Assembly (NCBI RefSeq): GCF_025506335.1
Contig: NZ_JANZYO010000004.1
Span: 310,001 to 374,000 of the forward strand
Origin: Mumia quercus
GTDB taxonomy: Bacteria > Actinomycetota > Actinomycetes > Propionibacteriales > Nocardioidaceae
Direction: 5' to 3'
Length of the DNA stretch: 64,000 nt
In this document: positions 51,517-60,802 of the stretch, piece by piece
Layout of the letters: every line of letters begins with the position of its first letter
Position numbering within the stretch: the first letter of the stretch is position 1
Made by a program: the position numbers and the translations under genes
Notes under the pieces: model-generated
Database searches by the model: none
Seen by the model: only the letters and a program-made list of their open reading frames with translations
Told to the model about the DNA's origin: nothing

Positions 51517-52467
51517 ATGTTGGACACGTCGGCACGACTGCTCGCCCTGCTCGGCCTCCTCCAGTCCCGGCCCGGCTGGGCGGGCTCCGAGCTGGCCGAG
51601 CGGCTCCAGGTCACCGCCCGCACCATCCGCAACGACGTCGAGCGCCTGCGCGACCTCGGCTACCCGATCGACGGGGTACGAGGCCCGGCGGGCGGCTACC
51701 GGCTCGGACCGGGCGCCAAGCTCCCACCTCTGCTGCTCGACGACCCGGAGGCGGTCGCCGTGGCGATCGGGCTGCGCGCGGTCCACGGGATCGCCGGCGT
51801 GGAGGAGAGCGCAGCGAGCGCCCTCACGAAGCTGGAGCAGGTCCTCCCGCACCGCCTCCGGCGCCGCGTCGAGGCGATCGCCCAGACCGTCGGCGCCGGC
51901 CCGGTCAACACCGACAGCAACGTGGAGGACCCCGAGATCGCGCCCGAGACGCTCGCGCGCATCGTCGACGCGGTCCGTGACACCGAGCGTCTGCGTCTCA
52001 CGTACGACGGCGCGCGCCTCGACGTCGAGCCGTACCGTCTGATCACCTGGCAGCGCCGCTGGTACCTCGTCGCACGCGAGGTGGCGACCGGAGACTGGCG
52101 CGCGCTGCGCGTGGACTGGGCGGAGATCAGCCCGATGCCCCAGCCGCGCTTCACACCCCGACCCATGGCCGTCGAGGACTACACGACGTTCGTCGTCCGC
52201 GAGATCGCGTCGGCGGGGTGGTCGGTCCATGCCCGCGTCACCGTCCTCGCGCCCGCCGAGGAGGTGCGCGCGCGCATCAACGACGCCGTCGGGGTGGTGG
52301 AGGCGGTCGACGAGTCGACGTGCGTGCTGGTCACCGGCGCCGACAGCATCGAGATCCTCGCCGTGTACGTCGGGATGCTCGGCCTCGACTTCCGCGTCGA
52401 GTCACCGCCCGAGCTGGTCGACCACGTACGGCTGCTCGGGCGCCGGTACGGGGCGGCGGGCGGCTGA
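51517..52467 (+). CDS. YafY-type WYL transcriptional regulator
   Basis: 316 aa. HTH_11 at residues 5-55 (RLLALLGLLQSRPGWAGSELAERL, key GSELAERLQVTARTIRND) and WYL domain at about 135-215 with EPYRLITWQRRWYLVARE, then the C-terminal WCX part. WYL domains sense nucleic-acid or small ligands. It is divergent from the epoxide hydrolase gene, its likely target; the 61-bp gap contains GGAA-GCA-TTCC (51468-51478), a weak dyad. Confidence 0.85.
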   Translation: MLDTSARLLALLGLLQSRPGWAGSELAERLQVTARTIRNDVERLRDLGYPIDGVRGPAGGYRLGPGAKLPPLLLDDPEAVAVAIGLRAVHGIAGVEESAASALTKLEQVLPHRLRRRVEAIAQTVGAGPVNTDSNVEDPEIAPETLARIVDAVRDTERLRLTYDGARLDVEPYRLITWQRRWYLVAREVATGDWRALRVDWAEISPMPQPRFTPRPMAVEDYTTFVVREIASAGWSVHARVTVLAPAEEVRARINDAVGVVEAVDESTCVLVTGADSIEILAVYVGMLGLDFRVESPPELVDHVRLLGRRYGAAGG

Positions 52468-53781
52468 GAGCTGCATCCGGGCCGCGAGCCACACCGTCGC
52501 CACCACGTGCAGCGCGATCGCCACCACGTACACGACGTCGGCGCCGTCTCCCGGAGGCTTGGTGACGTCGCCGAGGTGCCACCAGGTCGCGACGACGAGG
52601 AAGACCTCCGCCGCCTGCCACCACAGCAGGTCGCGCCACACCGGGTGGGCGAGCACCGCCAACGGCAGGAGCCACAGCGCGTAGCCCGGCGCGTACGTCG
52701 TGCCGGTCAGCAGCAGCGCCGCGAGCAGGACGAACGCGTAGCGTGCCGTCTGCGTCACGTCGGCCGAACGCGCCGCGTAGAGGAACGTCACCGAGGCCAC
52801 GAACGCCCACAGGCCGATCACCGTCGGCACGACGACCTTGGACGGCACGTCGAGGCCGAGCTCGGCCATGACCGCCCAGAGCGAGCCCGTGCCGCCCTCG
52901 TGCGCGAGCCACCGGCGTACGGGCTCGGTGACCGCGTCGCCCGTCGCGACCGCCAGCGCCGCGACGCCGCCGAACGCGAGCGTGAGCCCCGCGGAGGCGA
53001 CGAGGCGCCCCACGGCGGCGCCGTGCCGTACCAACGCCGTGGCGGCAAGGGCGACGAGAACGGTTGCCGGCCACCACGCCGTGAGCACGGCGACGCCGAG
53101 CACCACGCCGGCGACGCGTGCCCGCCCTGCGGTCCAGGCCGCCAGCCCTGCAGCGACGAGCGCGACGCCGACGAGGTCCCAGCCGACACCGATGAGGAGC
53201 ACCACCAAGGGCGAGGCCGCCAACGGCATGAGCGCCGCGACCGGCCGCGCCCAGGCCGGCCACGGGCGCAGCGCGTTCGAGGCGAGCGAGGCGCGGGCGA
53301 GGGCCAGGAGTGCGAGAAGCAGGAGCAGGAGACTCCCGAGCGCGACCAGCCCGGTGTACGCGACGGCCTCGCGGTGGACCGCGCGGTCGTGCTCGACCGC
53401 TGTCGCGTCACGCGCCGCGCGCGCATCCAGGTCGGCTCCCCCGACGGCGTGGACGACCGCCGCCGTCGCGGACTGGAGCGCCCCGACGGGCAAGGAGACG
53501 GCGTTGACCGGCCACCGTCCGTCCGCGTCGGACCAGGGGGTGACCGCCTCGGCGAGACCAGTCGTCGCGTACTCCGACGGGAGCTCGCTGGCGCACAGCC
53601 GCGCGTACGAGGCGCCGCCGTCGACCGGCTTCTCGCTGAACCAGCGGTCACCGGCGTCGACGGCGCACGGAGCTTTGACGACGAGCCCGAGCGTGGCGAC
53701 GATCGCCGCCGTCGCCAAGAGGATGCGGACCGGTGTCCACCACGGACTGGGTCGGGCCCGGTCCCCCACCGGCCCCGCCAT
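52402..53781 (-). CDS. Membrane protein with glycosyltransferase-87-like layout (Rv0051-like position)
   Basis: 459 aa, about ten hydrophobic segments with an N-terminal external loop (about 45-110) holding two Cys. The pattern PVNAVSLPVGALQ and the helix-rich core suit GT87/DUF2029-type polyprenol-linked mannosyltransferases, but the first-loop acidic pair is not clear. It starts 3 bp after the ponA-like stop, as Rv0051 follows ponA1 in M. tuberculosis. Probably acts with the PBP in envelope assembly. The C-terminus overlaps the WYL gene by 66 bp. Confidence 0.75.
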   Translation of the reverse strand: MAGPVGDRARPSPWWTPVRILLATAAIVATLGLVVKAPCAVDAGDRWFSEKPVDGGASYARLCASELPSEYATTGLAEAVTPWSDADGRWPVNAVSLPVGALQSATAAVVHAVGGADLDARAARDATAVEHDRAVHREAVAYTGLVALGSLLLLLLALLALARASLASNALRPWPAWARPVAALMPLAASPLVVLLIGVGWDLVGVALVAAGLAAWTAGRARVAGVVLGVAVLTAWWPATVLVALAATALVRHGAAVGRLVASAGLTLAFGGVAALAVATGDAVTEPVRRWLAHEGGTGSLWAVMAELGLDVPSKVVVPTVIGLWAFVASVTFLYAARSADVTQTARYAFVLLAALLLTGTTYAPGYALWLLPLAVLAHPVWRDLLWWQAAEVFLVVATWWHLGDVTKPPGDGADVVYVVAIALHVVATVWLAARMQLSAARRPVPAPEQPYVVDQLGR

Positions 53782-53783
53782 CG

Positions 53784-56081
53784 TCAGGGACCCCAGCCGT
53801 TGCCCGGGCCGTCGGTCTCCTCGGTGGGCTCCGTCGGTCCTGGCTCGGTCGGGAACGTCGGGCGCGTCGGGCGGGTCGGCGTCGGCTCCGGATCCGTCGG
53901 CTCGGTCGGCTGCGTCGGCTCCGTCGGGAACGACGGACGGTTCGGCCGGCTCGGACGCGACGGGCGGTCGGGGCGACCCTCGTCCGGCCGCTTCGTCTCC
54001 TTGGTCTCGGTCGGCTTCGGGACGAACGTCTTGCCCTTGGTCGACTTGATGTTGGCCGGCGGCGGGAACTCGCCGCAGTCGCCGCCGTCGAGGACCTTGT
54101 TCATGAAGCTGCTGAACGTCTTCGCGGGGTACTGCCCACCGTAGAACGTCGGCATGTAGCCGTTGAGCGCCTCGTTGCCGTTCTTGCCGCGGACGTACAT
54201 GACCGCTGTCGACAACCGGGGCGTGTAGCCGACGAACCACGAGCTGGAGACGTGCGGGCTGCCGACCTCCTTGCCGTCCTCGACCTTCTGGAACGTCGCG
54301 GTGCCGGTCTTGCCGGCGGTCGGGCACATGGTGCTGGCGTTGGTGCCGCTGCCCGAACGTACGACGTCCTGGAGCGCCTTGGTGACGTCGGCGGCGACTG
54401 CCTTCGAGAAGGCCTCCTTGGAGCGGACCGTGTGCTTGTGCAGGTCCTCGCCGGCCCGGTCACGGACGCGCTCGATGATGTACCAGTCGTTCTGCTTGCC
54501 CTGGTTGGCGAAGGTCGCGTACGCCGCGGCCATCTCGACGTTCGGCACCGGCGCGTAGCCGAGCGACACGACGGCGACGCTCGGGTCGTACCGCTTGACG
54601 GAGGTCGCGGAGAGACCGGCACGACGGGCGGCCTCGAGGGTCTTCTCGCCGCCGTCGTCCATCAGGTCGTACGTGAGGTCGACGAAGGCGGTGTTGACCG
54701 ACTCCTGCGTCGCGTACTCCAAGGAGACGGGGCCGAACGACCGGCCCCCCGAGTCGCCCTGGTTCTCGATCTCGGCGCCGCCCTTGAGCCGCAACGGCGA
54801 GGAGCCGTTCAGCTGCGTCTTGAGGCCGTAGCCGTCGCTCAGCGCGGCCGCGACGGCGAACGGCTTGAACGACGAGCCCGGCTGCGACCCGAGCGTCGCC
54901 CAGTTCAGCTGGCTCTTGAGGTAGTTGGCGCCGCCGTACATGGCCCGCACCGCACCGGTCTCGGGGTCGACCGCCGACAGCGCGACGTTCAGCTCCTTGA
55001 GGCCGTCCGGCTTCATCTCCTTGACCGTCTCGACGGCGGCCTTCTGGGCCTCGTAGTCGAACGTCGTGACGACCTTGAGCCCGCCGCCGTTGATCTGCGA
55101 GTCGTCGAAGCCTTCCTTGCGCAGCTGCTGCTCGGTCAGGCGCAGGAGGTAGCCCTTGGCACCGCCGAAGCGGTTGGACTGGCGCTGCTTCTGGACCTTC
55201 GGCAGCTTCGCGGAGTACTTCGCGAACTCCTCCTCGGTGATGTTGCCCGCCTTGCGCATGCCGTCGATGACGTAGGTGTAGCGACCCATGAGGCGTTCCT
55301 GGTCGCTCTCGTCGTACGGGTCGAAGGCGCTCGGGTTGTTGATCACCGAGGAGAGCATCGCCGCCTGCGGGGCGGTGAGCTTCGCGGCCTTGTGGCCGAA
55401 GTAGGTCTGGGACGCAGCCTCGATCCCGTACGCACCGTTGCCGAAGTAGATCGTGTTGAGGTAGCCCTCGAGGATCTCCTCCTTCGACATCTGGTTGTGG
55501 ACCTTGATCGAGAGGATCGCCTCCTTGGCCTTGCGGCTCCAGGTGCGGTCCTGCGTGAGGTAGAGCACCTTCACGTACTGCTGCGTGATCGTCGAGCCGC
55601 CGGAGGTGCCGCTCGTGGTGGCGTTGTCGCGCAGGGCGCGGGCGATGCCCTTGAAGTCGAGACCCTGGTTCGTGTAGAAGCTGCGGTCCTCGGCGGCGAT
55701 GACCGCGTCCTTGATCGTCTGCGGCATCTCGTCGAAGCCGATCGAGGTCCGGTTCTGAGTCTGGAAGTCGCCGATCTTGTGCTTGCCGTCGGAGTAGTAG
55801 ACCCGCGTCGTCTGGGTGAGGAACTCGGCGTTCGCGTCGGGGATGGACACCGCGCGGTAGGCGAAGAAGAGGCCCGCGATCCCGAGGACGAACATCACGA
55901 CGCCGGTGATGAGACCCCACTTGACCAGTCGCCGCCAGAGTGGCTTGCGAGGCTTCTCGTCTTCGCCGTCGCCGCCCCTGCGGGGCTTCGTGGCCTTACG
56001 AGACCGGGCGCCGGCCCGGGAGGCGGGCTCAGCCCTCCTCGAGCGGGGGTTCACGGGTCCGCCGTGCGACTGGTTCGCCAC
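53784..56081 (-). CDS. Bifunctional class A penicillin-binding protein (PonA1-like)
   Basis: 765 aa from GTG at 56081 (GAGGAG site 8 nt upstream). Cytosolic basic stretch, then one span (VKWGLITGVVMFVLGIAGLFFAYRA, key LITGVVMFVLGIAGLFFAY, about 53-71). Glycosyltransferase 51 domain: AAEDRSFYTNQGLD and GGSTITQQYVK. Transpeptidase: SxxK in GSSFKPF, SxN in ESVNTAF, KTG in AGKTGTATF. A Pro/Thr/Arg-rich tail (RPSRPSRPNRPSFPTEP-type, about 705-765) matches PonA1. It polymerises and crosslinks peptidoglycan outside the membrane. Divergent from the PadR gene. Confidence 0.95.
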   Translation of the reverse strand: MANQSHGGPVNPRSRRAEPASRAGARSRKATKPRRGGDGEDEKPRKPLWRRLVKWGLITGVVMFVLGIAGLFFAYRAVSIPDANAEFLTQTTRVYYSDGKHKIGDFQTQNRTSIGFDEMPQTIKDAVIAAEDRSFYTNQGLDFKGIARALRDNATTSGTSGGSTITQQYVKVLYLTQDRTWSRKAKEAILSIKVHNQMSKEEILEGYLNTIYFGNGAYGIEAASQTYFGHKAAKLTAPQAAMLSSVINNPSAFDPYDESDQERLMGRYTYVIDGMRKAGNITEEEFAKYSAKLPKVQKQRQSNRFGGAKGYLLRLTEQQLRKEGFDDSQINGGGLKVVTTFDYEAQKAAVETVKEMKPDGLKELNVALSAVDPETGAVRAMYGGANYLKSQLNWATLGSQPGSSFKPFAVAAALSDGYGLKTQLNGSSPLRLKGGAEIENQGDSGGRSFGPVSLEYATQESVNTAFVDLTYDLMDDGGEKTLEAARRAGLSATSVKRYDPSVAVVSLGYAPVPNVEMAAAYATFANQGKQNDWYIIERVRDRAGEDLHKHTVRSKEAFSKAVAADVTKALQDVVRSGSGTNASTMCPTAGKTGTATFQKVEDGKEVGSPHVSSSWFVGYTPRLSTAVMYVRGKNGNEALNGYMPTFYGGQYPAKTFSSFMNKVLDGGDCGEFPPPANIKSTKGKTFVPKPTETKETKRPDEGRPDRPSRPSRPNRPSFPTEPTQPTEPTDPEPTPTRPTRPTFPTEPGPTEPTEETDGPGNGWGP

Positions 56082-56250
56082 GCGTCGTACTCCTCTGGAT
56101 TGCTGCCGGGGGAACGCCTGACCCTTCCCAGGGCAGGCCGGAGGACGTGCCGAGGCACGGCCCATCGGGCAAGTGTGCCGAACTTCGAGGACGAACCAAA
56201 ACCCCCACGCGGGGACCCCGTGTCCGGCAAGCGCGTTGACATCTGGTTCG

Positions 56251-56269
56251 ATGTATCGCAACGATATAT
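56251..56269. promoter_or_regulatory. Candidate PadR operator
   Basis: ATGTATCGCAACGATATAT: TATCG-CAA-CGATA is a perfect dyad, and with flanks 8 of 9 pairs hold. It lies in the AT-rich gap between the PBP gene (start 56081, -) and the PadR gene (start 56321, +), 51 bp before the latter. PadR proteins favour ATGT...ACAT-type dyads, so autoregulation is likely. Confidence 0.6.
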
Positions 56270-56320
56270 CTCATCGGCAGTCACGAGTGGCTGCCGACGA
56301 AGGACGTGGAGGGGGTCGAC

Positions 56321-56899
56321 ATGGCCAGGCGCGGTGCCGCACTCGAGTTCGCCGTGCTCGGGCTGCTCCACGACACCCCGATGCACGGGTACGAGCTGCG
56401 CAAAGAGCTCAACGCGCTGCTCGGGTGGTCGCGCGTGCTGTCGTACGGCACGCTCTACCCCTGCCTGAAGGCGCTCGGCAAGAAGGGCTACATCGTGGCC
56501 GACGACCCTGCCGAGACGGCTGTGACGGCACGCGGGCGCAGAGGCAAGATCGTCTACCGCCTCACGGCGGAGGGCAAGGAGCACTTCAGCGAGCTGCTGT
56601 CGGCGCCGGGCCCGTCGTCGTGGGAGGACGAGAGCTTCGGCATCCACTTCGCGTTCTTCTCGCGCACCGATTCCCGCACTCGTGTGCGCATCCTCGAGGG
56701 ACGAAGGAGTCGCCTCGAGGAGCGGCTCGAACGCGTACGCAGCACGGCACAACGCAACCGTGAACGGCTAGACGCCTACACGTTGGAGCTGCAGCGCCAC
56801 GGCCTCGAGTCAGTCGAGCGCGAGGTGCGCTGGCTGACGGGTCTGATCGATGCGGAGCGCTCCGGCCAGAAGCCGGGCGAGCCGCGCGACCAGGCGTGA
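56321..56899 (+). CDS. PadR-family regulator (Rv0047c-like position)
   Basis: 192 aa. PadR winged HTH: EFAVLGLLHDTPMHGYELRK, LSYGTLYPCLKALGKKGYIV and wing GKIVYRLTAEGKEHF; a long C-terminal coiled helix pair follows (about 120-185). ATG at 56321 with GGAGGGGG upstream. In M. tuberculosis a PadR gene lies beside ino1 in the same arrangement; here ino1 starts 72 bp downstream, so it may regulate inositol synthesis. Confidence 0.9.
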   Translation: MARRGAALEFAVLGLLHDTPMHGYELRKELNALLGWSRVLSYGTLYPCLKALGKKGYIVADDPAETAVTARGRRGKIVYRLTAEGKEHFSELLSAPGPSSWEDESFGIHFAFFSRTDSRTRVRILEGRRSRLEERLERVRSTAQRNRERLDAYTLELQRHGLESVEREVRWLTGLIDAERSGQKPGEPRDQA

Positions 56900-56971
56900 T
56901 CGAAGACATCGCCGCCGGACAACGGTGGCTAGGACGAGCGGGGGCCACCGGCCCCCAAGGAGGAGGACCCC

Positions 56972-58063
56972 ATGGGTTCGGTACGCGTAGCGATCGTGGG
57001 CGTCGGCAACTGCGCCACGTCGCTGATCCAGGGCGTCGAGTACTACAAGGACGCTGATCCAGAGGGCACCGTTCCTGGCCTCATGCACGTGCAGTTCGGT
57101 GACTACCACGTCAAGGACATCGAGTTCGTCGCCGCGTTCGACGTCGATGCCAAGAAGGTCGGGTTCGACCTCGCCGAGGCCACCCGCGCCAGCGAGAACA
57201 ACACCATCAAGATCTGCGACATCCCGCCGACCGGCGTGACCGTCCAGCGGGGCCACACCCTCGACGGGCTCGGCAAGTACTACCTCGAGACCATCGACCA
57301 GTCCGACGCCGACCCGGTCGACGTCGTCCAGGTCCTCAAGGACACGCAGGCCGACGTGCTGGTCTCGTACCTCCCCGTGGGCTCGGAGGAGGCCGACAAG
57401 TTCTACGCGCAGTGCGCGATCGACGCGGGCGTCGCCTTCGTCAACGCCCTGCCGGTCTTCATCGCCTCCGACCCCGAGTGGGCGAAGAAGTTCGAGGACG
57501 CCGGCGTCCCGATCATCGGTGACGACATCAAGAGCCAGGTCGGCGCGACCATCACCCACCGCGTGATGGCCAAGCTGTTCGAGGACCGCGGTGTGACGCT
57601 GGACCGCACGTACCAGCTCAACGTCGGCGGCAACATGGACTTCAAGAACATGCTCGAGCGTGACCGTCTGGAGTCCAAGAAGGTCTCCAAGACGCAGGCC
57701 GTGACCTCGAACCTCAACGGCCCGCTCGCCGGCAAGATCGAGGACAAGAACGTCCACATCGGCCCTTCGGACTACGTCCAGTGGCTCGACGACCGCAAGT
57801 GGGCGTACGTGCGCCTCGAGGGCCGCGCGTTCGGCGACGTCCCCCTCAGCCTGGAGTACAAGCTCGAGGTCTGGGACTCCCCGAACTCCGCCGGCATCAT
57901 CATCGACGCGATCCGGGCGGCCAAGATCGCCAAGGACCGCGGCATCGGCGGCGCGCTGATCTCGGCGTCGTCGTACCTGATGAAGTCCCCGCCGGTGCAG
58001 CGCCCCGACGACCTCGGTCGCGCGAAGCTCGAGGCCTTCATCCAGGGCACCGAAGAGCGCTGA
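56972..58063 (+). CDS. ino1: Myo-inositol-3-phosphate synthase
   Basis: 363 aa. NAD+-dependent cyclisation of glucose-6-phosphate to 1L-myo-inositol-1(3)-phosphate, first step to phosphatidylinositol and mycothiol. NAD-binding [20 protein letters not shown] at the N-terminus, [22 protein letters not shown] (key [16 protein letters not shown]) and the catalytic-region Lys-rich [22 protein letters not shown]. The short actinobacterial type. A strong terminator follows. It is likely co-regulated with the preceding PadR gene. Confidence 0.95.
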   Translation: MGSVRVAIVGVGNCATSLIQGVEYYKDADPEGTVPGLMHVQFGDYHVKDIEFVAAFDVDAKKVGFDLAEATRASENNTIKICDIPPTGVTVQRGHTLDGLGKYYLETIDQSDADPVDVVQVLKDTQADVLVSYLPVGSEEADKFYAQCAIDAGVAFVNALPVFIASDPEWAKKFEDAGVPIIGDDIKSQVGATITHRVMAKLFEDRGVTLDRTYQLNVGGNMDFKNMLERDRLESKKVSKTQAVTSNLNGPLAGKIEDKNVHIGPSDYVQWLDDRKWAYVRLEGRAFGDVPLSLEYKLEVWDSPNSAGIIIDAIRAAKIAKDRGIGGALISASSYLMKSPPVQRPDDLGRAKLEAFIQGTEER

Positions 58064-58073
58064 CCCACGCCAC

Positions 58074-58111
58074 GAACGGCGCGGACCCCCTGGTCGGGGT
58101 CCGCGCCGTTC
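58074..58111 (+). terminator. Strong terminator after ino1
   Basis: A 16-bp perfect stem (core AACGGCGCGGACCCC / GGGGTCCGCGCCGTT, 58075-58089 and 58096-58110, plus one outer pair) with loop CTGGTC, 10 bp after the ino1 stop. Very stable hairpin; no T-tract, typical for high-GC actinobacteria. Confidence 0.85.
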
Positions 58112-58141
58112 GGCGTGTCCAGACCCGACCCTGCTCCGAGA

Positions 58142-59281
58142 GTGACCGCCGTGCGCACCCGCCTGAGAAACCCCGCTTTCGCGAGGCTCCTCCTCGTCCG
58201 CGTCGCGAGCCAGGCAGCCGACGGGCTCTTCCAGGCGGGCCTGGCGTGGCTCGTGCTGCTCTCGCCGGAGGCGCAGCGCTCGCCGGGCCGCTTCGTGCTC
58301 GTGCTCGCTCTCGTGCTGCTGCCGTTCAGCGTGCTCGCCCCGTTCGTCGCCCTCGTGCTCGACCGGTGGCTGCGCCGCAACGTCCTCGTCACGGCCCAGG
58401 CCGTACGGGCGGGGGTCATGGCCACCGTCGCCGTCGACGCGTGGCTGTCGGCCGAGCGCGCCGGATGGCCCGTGTACGTCCTGGTCCTCGTGGCGCTGGG
58501 CTTCGCCCGGCTGCTGCTCGCGTGCCTGTCGGCGAGCGTCCCGTACGTGGTGCCGGCCGACCGGCTCGTGGACGCCAACACCGCGGGCCCGACCCTCGGG
58601 GCGACGGCGCATGCCGGCGGGCTCGGCGCGGGCGCGCTCCTGCTGGCCTCCGGCCTCGGCTCCCCCGTCGTGCTGGCCGCCGCCATGCTCCTCAGCGTCA
58701 CAGCCTCCCTCGTCGCGCGTGGGTTCACCTCACCGCAGCTCGGCCCCGACGTGGGCACCCGCCCCCCGTACCCCCGCGACGTCCTGCACGACCTCGGCGA
58801 CGCCCTCGACCACCTGCGCCGGCACGTCGCAGCGAGCAGCGCCCTGCTCACCTTCGGCACGCTGCGGGTCGCCTACGGGGCGTTCACCCTGCTGGCGTTC
58901 GCCGCGACCGCCGGCCGTGGCGACGACGCGGAGGCAGCCGTGACCGCCGTCGGTGTCGCCGCGGGCTTCGCGCTGGGCGCCGTCAGCACACCGTTGCTCG
59001 CGCGGACGCTCGGGCTCGACCGGTGGGCCGCGGTGGTGGGAGGGTGCGGGCTGGTCCTCGTCGTGGCGGCCGCGCTCGGGATCGACGCCCCGGTGACGGC
59101 GTGGTTCGTCGCGGCCTTCGCGTTCGGCGTCGTCCACCAGGTCTGGAAGGTACGTACGGACACCATCGTGCAGCGCGGCGTCGACGAGGCGTACCTCGGC
59201 AGGGTCTTCCTCCTGTACGACGTCCTCAACAACGTCACGTACGTCGCCGGCGCGGCCGTGGCGGCTCTGCTCCTGACGTGA
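58142..59281 (+). CDS. MFS-type transporter
   Basis: 379 aa from GTG at 58142; GTG at 58151 or 58115 are alternatives, the last lying almost against the terminator. Twelve hydrophobic segments; VRTRLRNPAFARLLLVRVASQAADGLFQAGLAWLVL (key RLLLVRVASQAADGLFQAG) and RWLRRNVLVTAQAVRAG match an actinobacterial MFS group that sits near ino1 in mycobacteria (Rv0037c-like). Substrate unknown. It converges with the M15 peptidase gene 6 bp away. Confidence 0.82.
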   Translation: MTAVRTRLRNPAFARLLLVRVASQAADGLFQAGLAWLVLLSPEAQRSPGRFVLVLALVLLPFSVLAPFVALVLDRWLRRNVLVTAQAVRAGVMATVAVDAWLSAERAGWPVYVLVLVALGFARLLLACLSASVPYVVPADRLVDANTAGPTLGATAHAGGLGAGALLLASGLGSPVVLAAAMLLSVTASLVARGFTSPQLGPDVGTRPPYPRDVLHDLGDALDHLRRHVAASSALLTFGTLRVAYGAFTLLAFAATAGRGDDAEAAVTAVGVAAGFALGAVSTPLLARTLGLDRWAAVVGGCGLVLVVAAALGIDAPVTAWFVAAFAFGVVHQVWKVRTDTIVQRGVDEAYLGRVFLLYDVLNNVTYVAGAAVAALLLT

Positions 59282-59287
59282 GGGCGC

Positions 59288-60094
59288 TCAGGACACGCGG
59301 TCGCCGGAGGCCACGTACTCCCAGTGCCAGGGCTCCGGTCGCGAGCCGCCCGGCCGCGCCCAGTACGGGATGTCCCACCCGTAGTCCGAGGCGTGCGCGT
59401 CCATCCACGCCCACGCACTCGTGCCGGCGCGCCCGTCGCTGTTCGTGCACAGGTCGAGCGCAAGCCCCAGCCCGTGGTTGCTGGTGCCGGGTGGTGCGAC
59501 CATCCCGGGGTTGCCGGCGTGCATCTTGGCCTGCTGCGCGTAGCTGCGATAGCCGTTGTTGACGCACGGGTACCGTCCGAGCGCCTCCTTGAACGCCTCC
59601 TGCAGACTCGCCCAAGCCTCGGCGGCATCGGCACGCAGCTGGACGCTGGACGGAGGCACCGTGCACAACGCGGAGGACGGGAGCCGTCCGTTGGGACCCG
59701 AAGGCTGCGCTCCGGTCGACGCGCACGACGACAAGATCAGCATCCGGTCGGCGACCGCACGACCGGCCTGGGACATCCCGCGGCTCGTGCGGACCACCGT
59801 CTGCTCGTGAGTGGTGCGCTTGTCGACCTCGGCAGCGATCGTACGGGCCACCGCAGCCTCGTGCGCGGCGCGCTCGCGCTCGTCGAGCACGTGACGCACG
59901 GCCGGCACAGCGACCGCGACGGCGAGCACCAGCACACCTAGGCGGCGTACCCGACGGAACGCCTTGCGGCGCGGTGGTCTCGTACGCCGCTCGGCGCGGC
60001 GCCCCCTCGCCGGTGTCGTAGGCACGGCGACGTCCGTGCCGGCGTGCGGGGTCGCAGGCTCGGCACGGCTCGGAGCAGCATGCCGTCCGGCCAC
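59288..60094 (-). CDS. M15-family D-alanyl-D-alanine carboxypeptidase-like protein
   Basis: 268 aa. A membrane segment (RLGVLVLAVAVAVPAVRHVL, about 51-70) after a basic Pro/Arg cytosolic part, then a helix-rich stalk, then the VanY-like domain: GYRSYAQQAKM, zinc motif TSNHGLGLALDL (His and Asp) and EPWHWEY near the C-terminus for catalytic Glu and the last His. It should cut terminal D-Ala of muropeptides at the outer face. One of two M15 enzymes in the window (other at 292-1170). Confidence 0.88.
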   Translation of the reverse strand: MAGRHAAPSRAEPATPHAGTDVAVPTTPARGRRAERRTRPPRRKAFRRVRRLGVLVLAVAVAVPAVRHVLDERERAAHEAAVARTIAAEVDKRTTHEQTVVRTSRGMSQAGRAVADRMLILSSCASTGAQPSGPNGRLPSSALCTVPPSSVQLRADAAEAWASLQEAFKEALGRYPCVNNGYRSYAQQAKMHAGNPGMVAPPGTSNHGLGLALDLCTNSDGRAGTSAWAWMDAHASDYGWDIPYWARPGGSRPEPWHWEYVASGDRVS

Positions 60095-60166
60095 CGTGGT
60101 CCTTTCACGCGTCCCCCGCGCACGTCAGACTAGCGAGGCGCCACCTGGAAGTGCCATGGTCTTGAC

Positions 60167-60799
60167 GTGGACGGTCGAACCGTGAGGAACGTGACCTGGA
60201 CCGGAGCCGCCGACGACCCCGAGCGGGTCGAGGCGGCGACACTCGTGCGGGAAGGGCGCCGACTCAGCGCCCACGGGACCTCCCGGGCCCCGTCCTACGT
60301 GGCCGCGTGGTCGTTGACCACCGGCGACGACTGGGTGACGCGCCGACTCGATGTGAGCGTGCTCGGCGCCGGATGGTCGCGCACCCTCGCCCTCGTCCGC
60401 GAGGACGACGGATGGGCGGCGTTCGCCGCGGGGCACGGAGAAGGTGGACCTGCCGGAGCCCCCGGCCTCGTCGACCCCGAGTCTGTCGCGGAGGCGCTGG
60501 ACTGCGACATCGCGCTGTGCCCGGTCACGAACACGATGCCGATCCTGCGTCACGACCTGGTGACCTCGCCGCCCGGCCCGCCGATCCCGCACGTGATGGC
60601 CTGGGTGGACGTGCCGTCGCTGCAGGTGATCCGCAGCGACCAGCTCTACCAGGCGGTCGCGCCGTACTCCGACGACGCCGGGCACGCCGTCGTCCGGTAC
60701 GCGAGCGCGAGCCGCGACTTCGTCGGTGAGCTGACGGTCGACCGGGACGGCGTCGTCATCGACTACCCGGAGCTGGCGTACCGGGCCACGCTCGGCTGA
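60167..60799 (+). CDS. Putative glycolipid-binding (PF06475-like) protein
   Basis: 210 aa from GTG at 60167. Beta-rich: WTGAADDPERVEAATLVREG, YVAAWSLTTGDDWVTRRLDV, CPVTNTMPILRHDL and LTVDRDGVVIDYPELAYR fit the short pattern of the PF06475 family, which is named glycolipid-binding on weak evidence. No signal peptide. Divergent from the M15 gene; converges with the CCA-adding enzyme gene (3 bp apart). Confidence 0.65.
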   Translation: MDGRTVRNVTWTGAADDPERVEAATLVREGRRLSAHGTSRAPSYVAAWSLTTGDDWVTRRLDVSVLGAGWSRTLALVREDDGWAAFAAGHGEGGPAGAPGLVDPESVAEALDCDIALCPVTNTMPILRHDLVTSPPGPPIPHVMAWVDVPSLQVIRSDQLYQAVAPYSDDAGHAVVRYASASRDFVGELTVDRDGVVIDYPELAYRATLG

Positions 60800-60802
60800 C
60801 GC

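Noticed and set aside
53733-56468. Open frame of about 910 codons antisense to the PBP gene
   Set aside because: The PBP frame carries all catalytic motifs; the antisense product is a compositional artefact.
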